DNA of 39,480 nt, from the NCBI GenBank assembly GCA_902619165.1, contig CACNDI010000020.1, positions 1 to 39,480 on the forward strand, read 5' to 3'. The notes beneath the pieces are model-generated. The model was not told the origin of the DNA, made no database searches, and saw nothing but the letters and a program-made list of their open reading frames with translations. Source of the DNA: an uncultured Alphaproteobacteria bacterium (lineage in GTDB: Bacteria > Pseudomonadota > Alphaproteobacteria > Rhodobacterales > Rhodobacteraceae). Positions 1 to 7,942 of the stretch are shown in pieces (the first letter of the stretch is position 1; the number at the start of each line of letters is the position of its first letter). A program made the translations under genes and the position numbers.

Positions 1-1974
1 AACCTCTTCCGCTGCGTTCAGAAAGTCTTGATGAAACCCTAACTGCCCTTCTACGCTAGCATCAGCTTTCAACCCAGCTTGCAGTATGTGTATATATTTT
101 TGAAGTGAAAGACTGTAAAAATAGTTTTTCCCCATAAGCTTTATTGTTTTATTCTGAAGTTTGTTAAATCTTTCAAGGTCTTGTTTTGACTTATTGCCTT
201 TTCTCAACAAAATATTTACCTTGTTTATTAAACTTGAAATCTCTTTCGCAAGAGAAAAATTTCGTTCAATAAAATTGACCATCTTTTTATTTCTAGCTTT
301 TATTTCATTTTTATTACTAGCCGGTGATGCAAAAATTGAGTTTATTTTTTTTTCGATGTTTATCTCACACTCGTTTTTCAAGAAATCCTCTAAACTACAA
401 TGTTCGAAACCATCTATATACATCCCTCCCTCCGTGCAGTTAAAAAACTTCAATTTTGATTTTTCTTTCTTTAACTGCTTTGCGAAGGTAGAAAAATGAT
501 TGGCAAACCCAAATAATACCTCACTTGTTAGAACAGTATTTCCAAAATATCCAGGGACTTCTAGATCATTTCCATAGCCTTCTCTAACTACTTTATCGTC
601 TTTTTTTCTTTCTAAGCCACCAGCAGCATAAGGTGATCCTCCTTCACCATATGCTAAATCTTGCCCTACTAAGGCAATAGAGCTACACCCAAATTCAACT
701 GCCACATCAAATGCCGAGTGCGAGACCGATCCCCCAACACGATTATAATCTTCTATATCAAGTGGAATATATTCTTTTATAGGTAATCCAGGATTCATCC
801 ACATGATATTTTTTGCAGGGATCTTGAAAAGATCACTGCTCGCATATGCGCTGGTAATAAAATAATTTACTTTAGATAAGTCATTTTTATTTATCCATTC
901 CTCCCAAAGATTTGAATCTAAACCCTGTTTTGTAGCGTCTATGGATCTCAAATCAATAGGGTCAACTTGAATAACAATATCAGGCTCTATTTGTTCTTTC
1001 TGCATATAGCTTAATGCATGTAAAACACATATAATAAGGGCTTTGCCTTTAACTTTTTTTAATGTTCGAATGTTTTTGCTCAGCGATGGACCGGGTGAAA
1101 CAATCACAGCAGGTATCCCATCAAATCTTTTATGAAATTCAGAGGTTTGGTTGTGAAATGTCAAGTTATACAAATTATCAAGTATTCCTTGGGAGTCTGC
1201 TCGATTAATTGTATTGAACCTTTGCCAGCATGCAGTCCTACCTAACTGGACCTCAAATTCCATCTTCTTAGCAGTTTCCACATCTAATTTAACTTCACCA
1301 CAGTCAATAGATACGATTTTTAATGGAGGGCGATCTACTATAGTTCTGATCAATTCTTTAATGACGTTCGGGTCATTATGAAACCAATAGGTCACTCCCA
1401 TATCACTAAGCTTTCTGTTGAGAGTTTCTTCTTTAATAGAGCCCCCTATTAAAAAAATTCTCTTCTGACCACGAGTAACGAGATAATCCAAAAGGCGTGT
1501 GTCTGTCAAATTTACTAATATTACTGCATCATATTCAAAATCCCAGGCGAGAGGCAAAAGATGGTCAAGTACAGCATTTGTTAATTCCTCAGATGAAAAC
1601 AACATAGGTCCAAAAGGAATTGAGGCCCCAGCCTCAAGAGCATCTTCAATAATTTTTAGATTATGCCTTAATTCAATTATTTTTCTTCCTAAACCAGAAT
1701 CTTTTTTCTCTTTTTGAGGCAGATTCTGTTCAGGCTCTTTATTTATATGCTCACTTAAAGTGATAGAATTTGTCGCAATGTAGCTCAAAAGTGGACGCAT
1801 CTTGTCGGTAAAAACACTAAAAAGCTTCATATTTTTGTTTTTTAAAGCCTCCACAGCATCAGTCGATAATGAACTGAGTGTTTCATACATGCGTCTGCTT
1901 CTATCTTTATCCAAACCCTGGAGCCTAATCACCCATGAAGGTTGTGATAAATCCTCTTTTTGCTTCAATTTCAT
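1..1974 (-). CDS. Maf-type motility accessory factor (DUF115 glycosyltransferase), partial at window edge
   Basis: Reading the minus strand from the ATG at 1974 gives an open frame of 658 codons that runs off position 1, so the C-terminus is missing. The middle holds the DUF115/MptE-like signature: IVSPGPSLSKN, then CVLHAL, PDIVIQVDP and, further on, VGQDLAYGEGGSPYA, the nucleotide-sugar-binding core of motility accessory factors. Known members transfer nonulosonic acids (pseudaminic or legionaminic acid) to flagellin in the cytoplasm before export. It lies 28 bases after the fliD stop on the same strand, so it is probably the second gene of a fliD operon under the sigma-54 site at 3707-3720. 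No good Shine-Dalgarno precedes the ATG, which suggests coupling to fliD. The family call is firm; the sugar and the acceptor are inferred. Confidence 0.85.
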   Translation of the reverse strand, partial: MKLKQKEDLSQPSWVIRLQGLDKDRSRRMYETLSSLSTDAVEALKNKNMKLFSVFTDKMRPLLSYIATNSITLSEHINKEPEQNLPQKEKKDSGLGRKIIELRHNLKIIEDALEAGASIPFGPMLFSSEELTNAVLDHLLPLAWDFEYDAVILVNLTDTRLLDYLVTRGQKRIFLIGGSIKEETLNRKLSDMGVTYWFHNDPNVIKELIRTIVDRPPLKIVSIDCGEVKLDVETAKKMEFEVQLGRTACWQRFNTINRADSQGILDNLYNLTFHNQTSEFHKRFDGIPAVIVSPGPSLSKNIRTLKKVKGKALIICVLHALSYMQKEQIEPDIVIQVDPIDLRSIDATKQGLDSNLWEEWINKNDLSKVNYFITSAYASSDLFKIPAKNIMWMNPGLPIKEYIPLDIEDYNRVGGSVSHSAFDVAVEFGCSSIALVGQDLAYGEGGSPYAAGGLERKKDDKVVREGYGNDLEVPGYFGNTVLTSEVLFGFANHFSTFAKQLKKEKSKLKFFNCTEGGMYIDGFEHCSLEDFLKNECEINIEKKINSIFASPASNKNEIKARNKKMVNFIERNFSLAKEISSLINKVNILLRKGNKSKQDLERFNKLQNKTIKLMGKNYFYSLSLQKYIHILQAGLKADASVEGQLGFHQDFLNAAEEV

Positions 1975-2002
1975 ATTTTTAATTTATCAAACTGTGAGTT
2001 TA

Positions 2003-3643
2003 TCAATCATTTTGATTTAAAGAGTCAATAAACCCTGTAAGAAACTCACCGGTTTTTTTGAAACTGGTCACAGCAGACTCCATTGCAGCAAACTGTGTCA
2101 TATACCGATCTCTAAGAGATACTATTTTATCCTCAATTTTCATTTTTTCTTCGTTATACTCTGAAATAGATGTATTCGCGTCAACAGTACCCTTTGCTAA
2201 GGTACCTACAGGAGATGTTACCTCATCGAGATAGTCAGTCAGCTTTGAAAGAAAGCTTTCACCAAAATATATTGTTGCAGACGTTACTGTTGATGGCATT
2301 TCTAGCTTAAGACCGGCTATATCTCCTGATAACCCTGCATACCTATTATTACCATTCTCTACGGGACCACCAGATACTGTCGCTCCTCCAAGAGTTGCTG
2401 TTGTACCATCGCTACTGACAACAAATTCATAAATTCCACCCTTTGGTTTTAGAACATCACTGTCGTTGTAAACTTTAACTGATGGATTATCAGACTTTCC
2501 AATTGAGTTTATCATCACGTCAAACAAAAGTGGTTCTCTATCAAATGCTTTTTTGAAGTCCGTTTCCGAAATACTCAGTGACCCATCTCTCTCCGTTTTA
2601 ATTCCCAGTTCTGATATGTAACGAGTTCTATCATCAAACCCACTAAGACCATCGGTTATTATTCCTCTTATTTCACGCTGAATTCTATTGAGAACAACAT
2701 CTCTACTAAGTGGGCCCTCCTCTGCTCCATTTATTCCTTTTCTTGTCAAATCAGCAAGAGTGTTATTAACACTGTTAAAAATATCTACAAACTCTTTAAC
2801 CTGTTGAAAGGCTAGATCAGGGTCTACTTTGCCTGTCACTGAGACTGGATCAGTTTTTATCTCATTGAGAGTGAATTCATAACCATCAATTAGATCAGTT
2901 ATTGTATTAGTACTTCTGGTGACTTGAACACCATTTATGTTGAGAGATGCGTCTGCTGCAGCTACTACTTGCTTTTCTGAATTGCTTGAAGTGTTATCAA
3001 AAGATGCCAAACCTAAATTATCAGTGTCTTCGGTTGCAGTCAATCGAAGTGCATTGTTTTCACCAGTATCAGAATTAACAATCAACGAATAAGTTCCATC
3101 ACCTTTGTTTGTTACTGTAGCTGTGACACCTTCTAAATCGTTTAATTCTTTGGCAAACTCAGTTAGAGAATTGTTGGAACTACCAATCGTGATATTTTGA
3201 ACTACTTTATCGTCGTTAATAATGAAACCACTAGAAGTCCACTTCCCAAATTCAATGCCTAAAGAACCAGTACCTACGGTTTCGGTTTTGCTACTGAAAC
3301 CAGTAAATTCTAGCGTTTGAGATGATGCAAGAGCTGATACAGAAATCTTGGCACTAAAATCTGTTGCTTGCGATTGGTCAACTACCTTCACTGAAACAGC
3401 AGAACTATTGGAAGACACAGAGTACGCAGTCGAACCCTTTACACTTTCTGCATAGCTTTTCATTTTTCCCAACTCAGCAGCTACAAGCCCGTAGCCAGAT
3501 ATTTGCTGATTTTTCTGCTCAATTTTACTATCTAATTGCCCGGAAAGAGGAGCGGTTTCGGCTTGCACCAAACTATCTACTATCTGGGTAATATTTAAGC
3601 CGGATCCTTGCTTATTTAGCGCACTTATATAGTCAACACTCAT
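2003..3643 (-). CDS. fliD: Flagellar filament cap protein FliD
   Basis: FliD (HAP2) forms the cap at the filament tip and promotes flagellin insertion. The 546-residue product has a FliD N-terminus (GSGLNITQIVDSLVQAET, residues 13-30, followed by coiled coil) and a FliD C-terminus with the heptad region ending MESAVTSFKKTGEFLTGFIDSLN. The length is usual for bacterial FliD with hypervariable outer domains. The ATG at 3643 follows an AAAGGAAA ribosome binding site, and a sigma-54 promoter lies 64-77 bases upstream of it. It is transcribed away from fliS, with the maf-type glycosyltransferase gene downstream. The pairing of filament cap and flagellin-modifying enzyme fits a late flagellar operon. 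Confidence 0.95.
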   Translation of the reverse strand: MSVDYISALNKQGSGLNITQIVDSLVQAETAPLSGQLDSKIEQKNQQISGYGLVAAELGKMKSYAESVKGSTAYSVSSNSSAVSVKVVDQSQATDFSAKISVSALASSQTLEFTGFSSKTETVGTGSLGIEFGKWTSSGFIINDDKVVQNITIGSSNNSLTEFAKELNDLEGVTATVTNKGDGTYSLIVNSDTGENNALRLTATEDTDNLGLASFDNTSSNSEKQVVAAADASLNINGVQVTRSTNTITDLIDGYEFTLNEIKTDPVSVTGKVDPDLAFQQVKEFVDIFNSVNNTLADLTRKGINGAEEGPLSRDVVLNRIQREIRGIITDGLSGFDDRTRYISELGIKTERDGSLSISETDFKKAFDREPLLFDVMINSIGKSDNPSVKVYNDSDVLKPKGGIYEFVVSSDGTTATLGGATVSGGPVENGNNRYAGLSGDIAGLKLEMPSTVTSATIYFGESFLSKLTDYLDEVTSPVGTLAKGTVDANTSISEYNEEKMKIEDKIVSLRDRYMTQFAAMESAVTSFKKTGEFLTGFIDSLNQND

Positions 3644-3706
3644 TGTTTTTCCTTTAACCTATAACCTACTACGACAAAGATACAAAAAATTTTAATTAAG
3701 TATTTC

Positions 3707-3720
3707 GCAAATAATATGCC
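3707..3720 (-). promoter_or_regulatory. Sigma-54 promoter of fliD
   Basis: On the minus strand the sequence reads TATGGCATATTATTTGCG, with the invariant GG (3720-3719) and GC (3708-3707) exactly ten bases apart. This matches the sigma-54 consensus TGGCAC-N5-TTGC except for one base of the -24 box. The predicted transcript start is near 3695, giving a leader of about 50 bases before the fliD ATG. Confidence 0.8.
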
Positions 3721-4002
3721 ATAAATAAAAAAAAGTACCATTTTTTAGAAAAAAGAGAAAATCTTAAGCACTTGGTTACATTTAAAAATGTTTATTTAGA
3801 AAAAAAAGTGTGAGAAAAATTGAGCGATTAATCTTTGGGCATTATAGCTAAAAAGTGGCAGTATCTTTAAGTAGAGATAGCACCAGGAAATTTAATTTTT
3901 TCCAATGATATCTCTTACATTTTCGAAAAAACCGGTGTGAAAAATTAAACAATTATATTTTCCAGTCGTTGACTGCTACAGGTTTAAAAACGGAGATATA
4001 TC
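3721..4002. other. Divergent intergenic region between fliD and fliS
   Basis: Apart from the fliD promoter at its left edge, this AT-rich stretch holds no gene I can support. I looked for a rightward sigma-54 site for fliS and found only TGGCAG at 3856, with no GC at the required distance. I also see no clear FliA (sigma-28) site. The GGAGATAT just before the fliS ATG is its ribosome binding site. Confidence 0.5.
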
Positions 4003-4374
4003 ATGAGTCTAGATCAAATAGCAAAGAGTTACAAACAGTCCGAAAATATGTATGTTAGAGGAATTGAGACCCCTCATGGAAGAGTACAAATAATATTTGA
4101 CCAGCTTGAAATAAACATAGAAAGCCTAATAGAAAAGCATCCCAAAACAGATTTTATTGCTTTTGGAAAGGTCATTCAGTGCCTAAAAATATTATCAGAT
4201 TCGCTGGATCATGAAAAAGGAAAAGGCTTAGCAGACCAATTGAATGAGCTGTACGATTATTGCTTAAGAACAGTAAAGAGTTATCTTACCGAAAAAGACG
4301 AAGCAAAGTTGAAAGAAGTTTTATCAATAGTAAATCAACTTTCTGAAAGTTGGAATAGTATTAAACCAAAATAA
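4003..4374 (+). CDS. fliS: Flagellin export chaperone FliS (copy 1)
   Basis: FliS binds flagellin in the cytoplasm and keeps it unfolded for export. The 123-residue product has the family layout: an N-terminal Tyr-containing segment (SYKQSENMYVRGIETPHGRVQIIFDQLE), a helix with LKILSDSLDHEKGKGLADQLNELYDYC, and a C-terminal helix ending SIVNQLSESWNSI, which corresponds to the usual 'LR.AW' end. Length is normal for FliS. The ATG follows CGGAGATAT. It stands alone between the divergent fliD operon and an unknown gene; a second FliS homologue lies at 7246. Flagellin itself is not in the window. Confidence 0.88.
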   Translation: MSLDQIAKSYKQSENMYVRGIETPHGRVQIIFDQLEINIESLIEKHPKTDFIAFGKVIQCLKILSDSLDHEKGKGLADQLNELYDYCLRTVKSYLTEKDEAKLKEVLSIVNQLSESWNSIKPK

Positions 4375-4544
4375 TCCTCCCAGCCAGAGTTTCAAAATAT
4401 TAAGTTTGGCTGATATATCGTAAACTAAAATATTGCTTTTTTATTAAAATTTGAAATTCAATTAGTAAGGGATTATACTCTCACATATTGAGGTTTTGGC
4501 ATAAAATATAATAATTTTCATATGCCTTAATTACGGGAGATAGC

Positions 4545-5036
4545 GTGAGCAATTTTTGTCCACTTTGGATTGCTAGCATAGTGACTGCGCACTCAGCTAT
4601 GGATTATTTGACTGGCTCAAGTCCTCTTGACGCCATCACAAAAAAATATGCGCGCGGGTTATCATCTGAGTATAATGATGTCCATGCTGGATATATTTCC
4701 TCAATTGCAGAAGATAAATTACGAACATTATCCGAGATTGAGGCTGCAGAAAATGCGACATTAATTTTAAATGCTTATATTTTTAGACGGTTTAAATACC
4801 ATAGGGATAATAAACCAAGGAAAATTACGGGTATGTTTAAATCGGAATTTAGTGGAGCAAAGACACCACTCCCTGAGGAAAAAGAAATGGTAAAAATGTT
4901 TAAAGCATTTATTTTTAGTATCCGATCTAATGTATACAATTATGCTCCAACCAGTTGGAGTATTATGGAAGAACCTGAAGCTTCTTGGCTTGGAGAATTG
5001 GTCGCCGAACCAGCCTCTATATTTGACGGATTGTGA
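4545..5036 (+). CDS. Conserved-looking hypothetical protein, 163 aa
   Basis: I do not recognise this family. The frame starts at a GTG preceded by ACGGGAGATAGC, a good ribosome binding site, which supports it as a gene. The product is soluble-looking and mixed alpha: an N-terminal hydrophobic stretch (CPLWIASIVTAHSAMDYL, perhaps amphipathic), an Ala-rich helix (EIEAAENATLILNAYIFRRF) and a second helical region (EKEMVKMFKAFIFSI). There is no clear signal peptide or metal motif. It ends 37 bases before the ClC channel gene on the same strand and may be co-transcribed with it. Its place between two fliS genes suggests, but does not show, a flagellar role. Confidence 0.6.
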   Translation: MSNFCPLWIASIVTAHSAMDYLTGSSPLDAITKKYARGLSSEYNDVHAGYISSIAEDKLRTLSEIEAAENATLILNAYIFRRFKYHRDNKPRKITGMFKSEFSGAKTPLPEEKEMVKMFKAFIFSIRSNVYNYAPTSWSIMEEPEASWLGELVAEPASIFDGL

Positions 5037-5073
5037 TTTTCCAATAGACTTAAGGTAAACAGTTGGCTTTTTT

Positions 5074-6756
5074 ATGTTTTGGAGAACTATCAATATAACA
5101 TTTCAGGTTTCTGTTACAGGGATAGTGATAGGGATAATAGTATCTCTATGTTCGATCGGCTTTGTTTTTGGTGTTCAAAATGCCTCTAACTTCAGAACAA
5201 GCTTTGGCTCATGTCTTTTTGACGTCGGAGGTTTGTGCTTTAGTGTAGCACCTTTAATTTTCCTTTTTATTACAGCTACAGTTATAATAATAGTAAAGAA
5301 GTACCTCAATATAGCTAGATACCACGGGCCAGCAGATGTAATCTTGAGCGCACATAGTAACGGTACAGATTTAGACGTAAAAACAGGCTTTTTATCTACT
5401 TTTGCGGCCTTTGTGTCAGCTTCAGGTGGTGCTTCAGTTGGCCAATATGGACCATTGGTTCATCTCGGTGGTACTATCGGTTCACTTATAAAAAGATATA
5501 CCCAAAACACGCTTACGAGGGATGTTTTTATTGGCTGCGGTGTTGCGGCAGCGATCTCGGCTGGGTTTAATTCACCTATTGGCGGTATGATTTTTGCGCA
5601 TGAGGCAATTCTAAGACATTTTTCTTTTAGAGCCATCGCTCCCATAGCGATTAGTAGTGTGGTGAGCGCTACGATAGCTAATCAATTTTTTCCTTCAGGG
5701 ATACTTTTTCAAAATACGGATGCAGATATCGCAGTTTTGCCTTCCGTAAGCATATCTCTTTTATTAGGACCTATATGTGCAATTATAGCTGTTGTTTTTA
5801 TGAGAGGATTGTTGTCGCTTCAAGCAAATTTAAATAAGATATCGTCTTCAGAAGTTCAGAGGATCTATATAGCGGCACTTATCTGTGGTTTATGCGGAGG
5901 ACTGATACCTGAAATCTTAGGATTGGGTGGTGATACAATTGAGGGAATATTATCGAATTCATACTCTTTAGCGTTTCTATTTATTATACTATTTTTCAAA
6001 TTATGCGTAACAGTTGTTTGCTTAAGTATGGGTTTTTTTGGAGGCGTATTCTCGCCTGCGTTAGTTTTAGGCGCAAGCGTCGGTGCAATTCTCACGGCAA
6101 TAGCCTCCCAAGTTGGGATCAATATACTAGGTGATTCACTAATTTTGGCTGCAATGGCCGCTCTATCAGCATCAGTGATTGGAGCACCTATCGCGTCTAT
6201 TGTGATTATTTTTGAGCTAACCCAGTCTTATGATCTGGCGTTCGTTGCCATAACTTGTGTGGCTAGTTCATGTGTAATAAGTAACGTGATATTTGGCCAT
6301 TCCTTTTTTGATAAACAGCTGCTCAATCGAAATTTTAAAATCTCCAGAGGAAGAACAGAAATTTTATTATCTGAGATCACTGTAAAGGACCTGTTAGGGA
6401 AAAATGACTTTCTCAAAGTAAAGTCAAATATTTTGAGGAAAGATTTATTACGAATGTTTGAAAAGTCAGAGTTTACAGAAGTGTATTTTGTTAATGATGA
6501 TGGGGTTCTTCTCGGCAAAACAAAGGTAAATGCTTTGTTACAAAAGAATACAACACTAATAGAAGATTCGTCACCATTGACGCTAAATATTAGCCTAGAT
6601 GTTTCTGATGCAATAGTAAAAGTGAGTAACTTTGTAGGTGAAAGCATCCCGGTGGTAGATCACAATGGTAAACTTGTGGGAGTATTGAACGAAGCGGACC
6701 TTTTCCTTCAGTATCTAAAGGTACAAGACGCTATTTCTCACATAGAAAAAGACTAA
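5074..6756 (+). CDS. ClC-family chloride channel with C-terminal CBS pair and non-canonical gate
   Basis: The 560-residue protein is a ClC-type anion channel or transporter of the inner membrane. About ten hydrophobic helices span residues 10-415, and two CBS domains (roughly 425-550, ending in PVVDHNGKLVGVLNEADLF) follow. The anion-pathway motif GGVFSPALVLG is intact. The first motif, normally G(K/R)EGP, reads GQYGP at residues 123-127: the gating glutamate is replaced by tyrosine (Y125) and the basic residue by glutamine. The position matching the internal proton glutamate of E. coli ClcA (E203) is alanine (helix AHEAILRHF). The later tyrosine (ELTQSYDLA) is kept. Loss of both glutamates points to a passive channel rather than a Cl-/H+ antiporter; this is inference. 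It ends one base before a convergent gene. Confidence 0.9.
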   Translation: MFWRTINITFQVSVTGIVIGIIVSLCSIGFVFGVQNASNFRTSFGSCLFDVGGLCFSVAPLIFLFITATVIIIVKKYLNIARYHGPADVILSAHSNGTDLDVKTGFLSTFAAFVSASGGASVGQYGPLVHLGGTIGSLIKRYTQNTLTRDVFIGCGVAAAISAGFNSPIGGMIFAHEAILRHFSFRAIAPIAISSVVSATIANQFFPSGILFQNTDADIAVLPSVSISLLLGPICAIIAVVFMRGLLSLQANLNKISSSEVQRIYIAALICGLCGGLIPEILGLGGDTIEGILSNSYSLAFLFIILFFKLCVTVVCLSMGFFGGVFSPALVLGASVGAILTAIASQVGINILGDSLILAAMAALSASVIGAPIASIVIIFELTQSYDLAFVAITCVASSCVISNVIFGHSFFDKQLLNRNFKISRGRTEILLSEITVKDLLGKNDFLKVKSNILRKDLLRMFEKSEFTEVYFVNDDGVLLGKTKVNALLQKNTTLIEDSSPLTLNISLDVSDAIVKVSNFVGESIPVVDHNGKLVGVLNEADLFLQYLKVQDAISHIEKD

Positions 6757-6757
6757 T

Positions 6758-7198
6758 TTAAGCGGAAATATCTACAGATTGCTGCAACTCTGTGTTTTGA
6801 TCCGTCATCATAGCAATTGCGTTAGCATTGTTAACTGACATCTCGGAGTCACTTTCGTCAATCTCGTTATTTGGAGCTATTTCAATGTCTGCAACTCTAG
6901 CCTCGAGCGCGCGTTCCGTCGTAAGTTCCAAAGGTCGAAAATTTTCTAATGCTGGTCTTAGCTGCGCCCCAGATGTTATGTTGTTTTCGATCGGTGGCCT
7001 AAGTTCTGGAGAGCCTGCATTAGAAAATGCGTTATTAGCATCACTATCCATCACTCTGGGCGTCACATCTATTACATCATCCATCACGTCGTTATCTGGC
7101 ATCGAACTTGCATTAGATACAGCAGCATTTCCTACAGACCTATTTTGCACAGGCTGTAACTGTGGAGCTGTAGAGTTTGCAATTATAGAATCAACCAT
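6758..7198 (-). CDS. Acidic hypothetical protein in the flagellar cluster, about 146 aa
   Basis: No recognised family. I chose the ATG at 7198 (product begins MVDSIIANSTAPQLQPVQNR) over an upstream in-frame ATG at 7225, though neither has a good ribosome binding site. The protein is acidic, rich in Asn, Asp, Ala and Val, lacks membrane segments and looks largely disordered (for example DNDVMDDVIDVTPRVMDSD), ending MTDQNTELQQSVDISA. The opposite strand is also open over most of this stretch but gives a Ser/Leu-rich product typical of an antisense shadow. It is convergent with the ClC gene and divergent from the second fliS. It could be a small flagellar-associated protein or a spurious frame; confidence is moderate. 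Confidence 0.5.
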   Translation of the reverse strand: MVDSIIANSTAPQLQPVQNRSVGNAAVSNASSMPDNDVMDDVIDVTPRVMDSDANNAFSNAGSPELRPPIENNITSGAQLRPALENFRPLELTTERALEARVADIEIAPNNEIDESDSEMSVNNANAIAMMTDQNTELQQSVDISA

Positions 7199-7245
7199 GT
7201 TGGTAACGTACCATAACATGAGCAAGAAAGCAACATTTTACAATT

Positions 7246-7626
7246 ATGAATAACAAAATCGCAAACCTATACAAGAATACTGATACAATAAAAGCTCCTC
7301 AAACAGATAATCCTAGAGCCATGCTTATCACAATATTTGATGAATTGCTAAATTCCATTAATGCCTTCCAGTCGAATATAATTCCTTCGTCTGATACATT
7401 TAGAAAAAAATCTTCAAGTTTTTCAAAAGCACTCACGATCCTGTATACGCTACAAGGTAGTATTGATTTTGAAAAAGATTTAGGAGTTGCAAAGAGCTTA
7501 TTTCAGATATATGAGTACACAAGAGTTGCGCTTATTGAAGAATTCAAGAGCTGTAAAATTGATAGGAGCCTCAAAGCCGTCAGTGCGTTATCGGAAATAA
7601 GAGAGAGCTGGAGTAGCATAGACTAG
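7246..7626 (+). CDS. FliS-like flagellar chaperone (copy 2)
   Basis: The 126-residue product has the FliS layout: NPRAMLITIFDELLNSINAF near residues 23-42, then SKALTILYTLQGSIDFEKDLGVAKSLFQIYEYTR and the C-terminal KAVSALSEIRESWSSI, matching the end of FliS at 4374 (LSESWNSI). It is only distantly similar to the first copy, so it is an old or separately acquired paralogue, not a recent duplication. Eight bases downstream begins a small helical gene in the position where fliT usually sits. It might serve a different client (a second flagellin or another late export substrate). The ribosome binding site is weak. Confidence 0.75.
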   Translation: MNNKIANLYKNTDTIKAPQTDNPRAMLITIFDELLNSINAFQSNIIPSSDTFRKKSSSFSKALTILYTLQGSIDFEKDLGVAKSLFQIYEYTRVALIEEFKSCKIDRSLKAVSALSEIRESWSSID

Positions 7627-7634
7627 AGGTCACC

Positions 7635-7937
7635 ATGACTACGATAAAATTCACGGAAATATCGAAGCTGAAAAATGAGATCGATCATGCTCTTGATGAA
7701 AATAATTTTGAAGAGCTTAATAATCTGTCAAATAGTCTAGAGGCCGTAGTGAAAGCGTTAGTCGAAGACAAAGACACAGCACGTAACCTTTCAAAAAGTG
7801 AGATCAATGTGCTTGTTAAGCTGCTTGAAGATATTTCTCGCTATGAGGAATTAACAAAAAAACGATTTAAAGACTATACGTACGGCGTATCACGAAGTCG
7901 GAAGATGCATGAAGCCTATAAACAAAGTCCTCGCTGA
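7635..7937 (+). CDS. Small helical protein, possible FliT-like export chaperone
   Basis: A 100-residue, highly charged and all-helical protein (ISKLKNEIDHALDENNFEELNNLSNSLEAVVKALV, then KLLEDISRYEELTKKRF). It follows the second fliS by eight bases and has an AGAGGTCACC ribosome binding site, so the two are surely co-transcribed. FliT proteins are small, helical, poorly conserved chaperones for FliD and are typically encoded directly after fliS. The assignment rests on position, size and predicted fold; I see no diagnostic motif. The stop is five bases from the end of the convergent fleQ-like gene. Confidence 0.6.
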   Translation: MTTIKFTEISKLKNEIDHALDENNFEELNNLSNSLEAVVKALVEDKDTARNLSKSEINVLVKLLEDISRYEELTKKRFKDYTYGVSRSRKMHEAYKQSPR

Positions 7938-7942
7938 TTTTT

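Noticed and set aside
3855-3870. TGGCAG upstream of the first fliS
   Set aside because: No GC at the required ten-base distance after the GG.
4383-4420. Inverted repeat CAGCCA...TGGCTG after the first fliS as a terminator
   Set aside because: Six-base stem with a long loop and no T tract; too weak.
4497-4513. TTGGCATAAAATATAAT upstream of the 163-aa gene
   Set aside because: Good -24 half but AA where the -12 GC should be.
6828-7253. Plus-strand open frame of 141 codons ending at the second fliS start
   Set aside because: The product is Ser/Leu-rich without a recognisable domain and lies antisense to a more protein-like acidic frame; it looks like a shadow.
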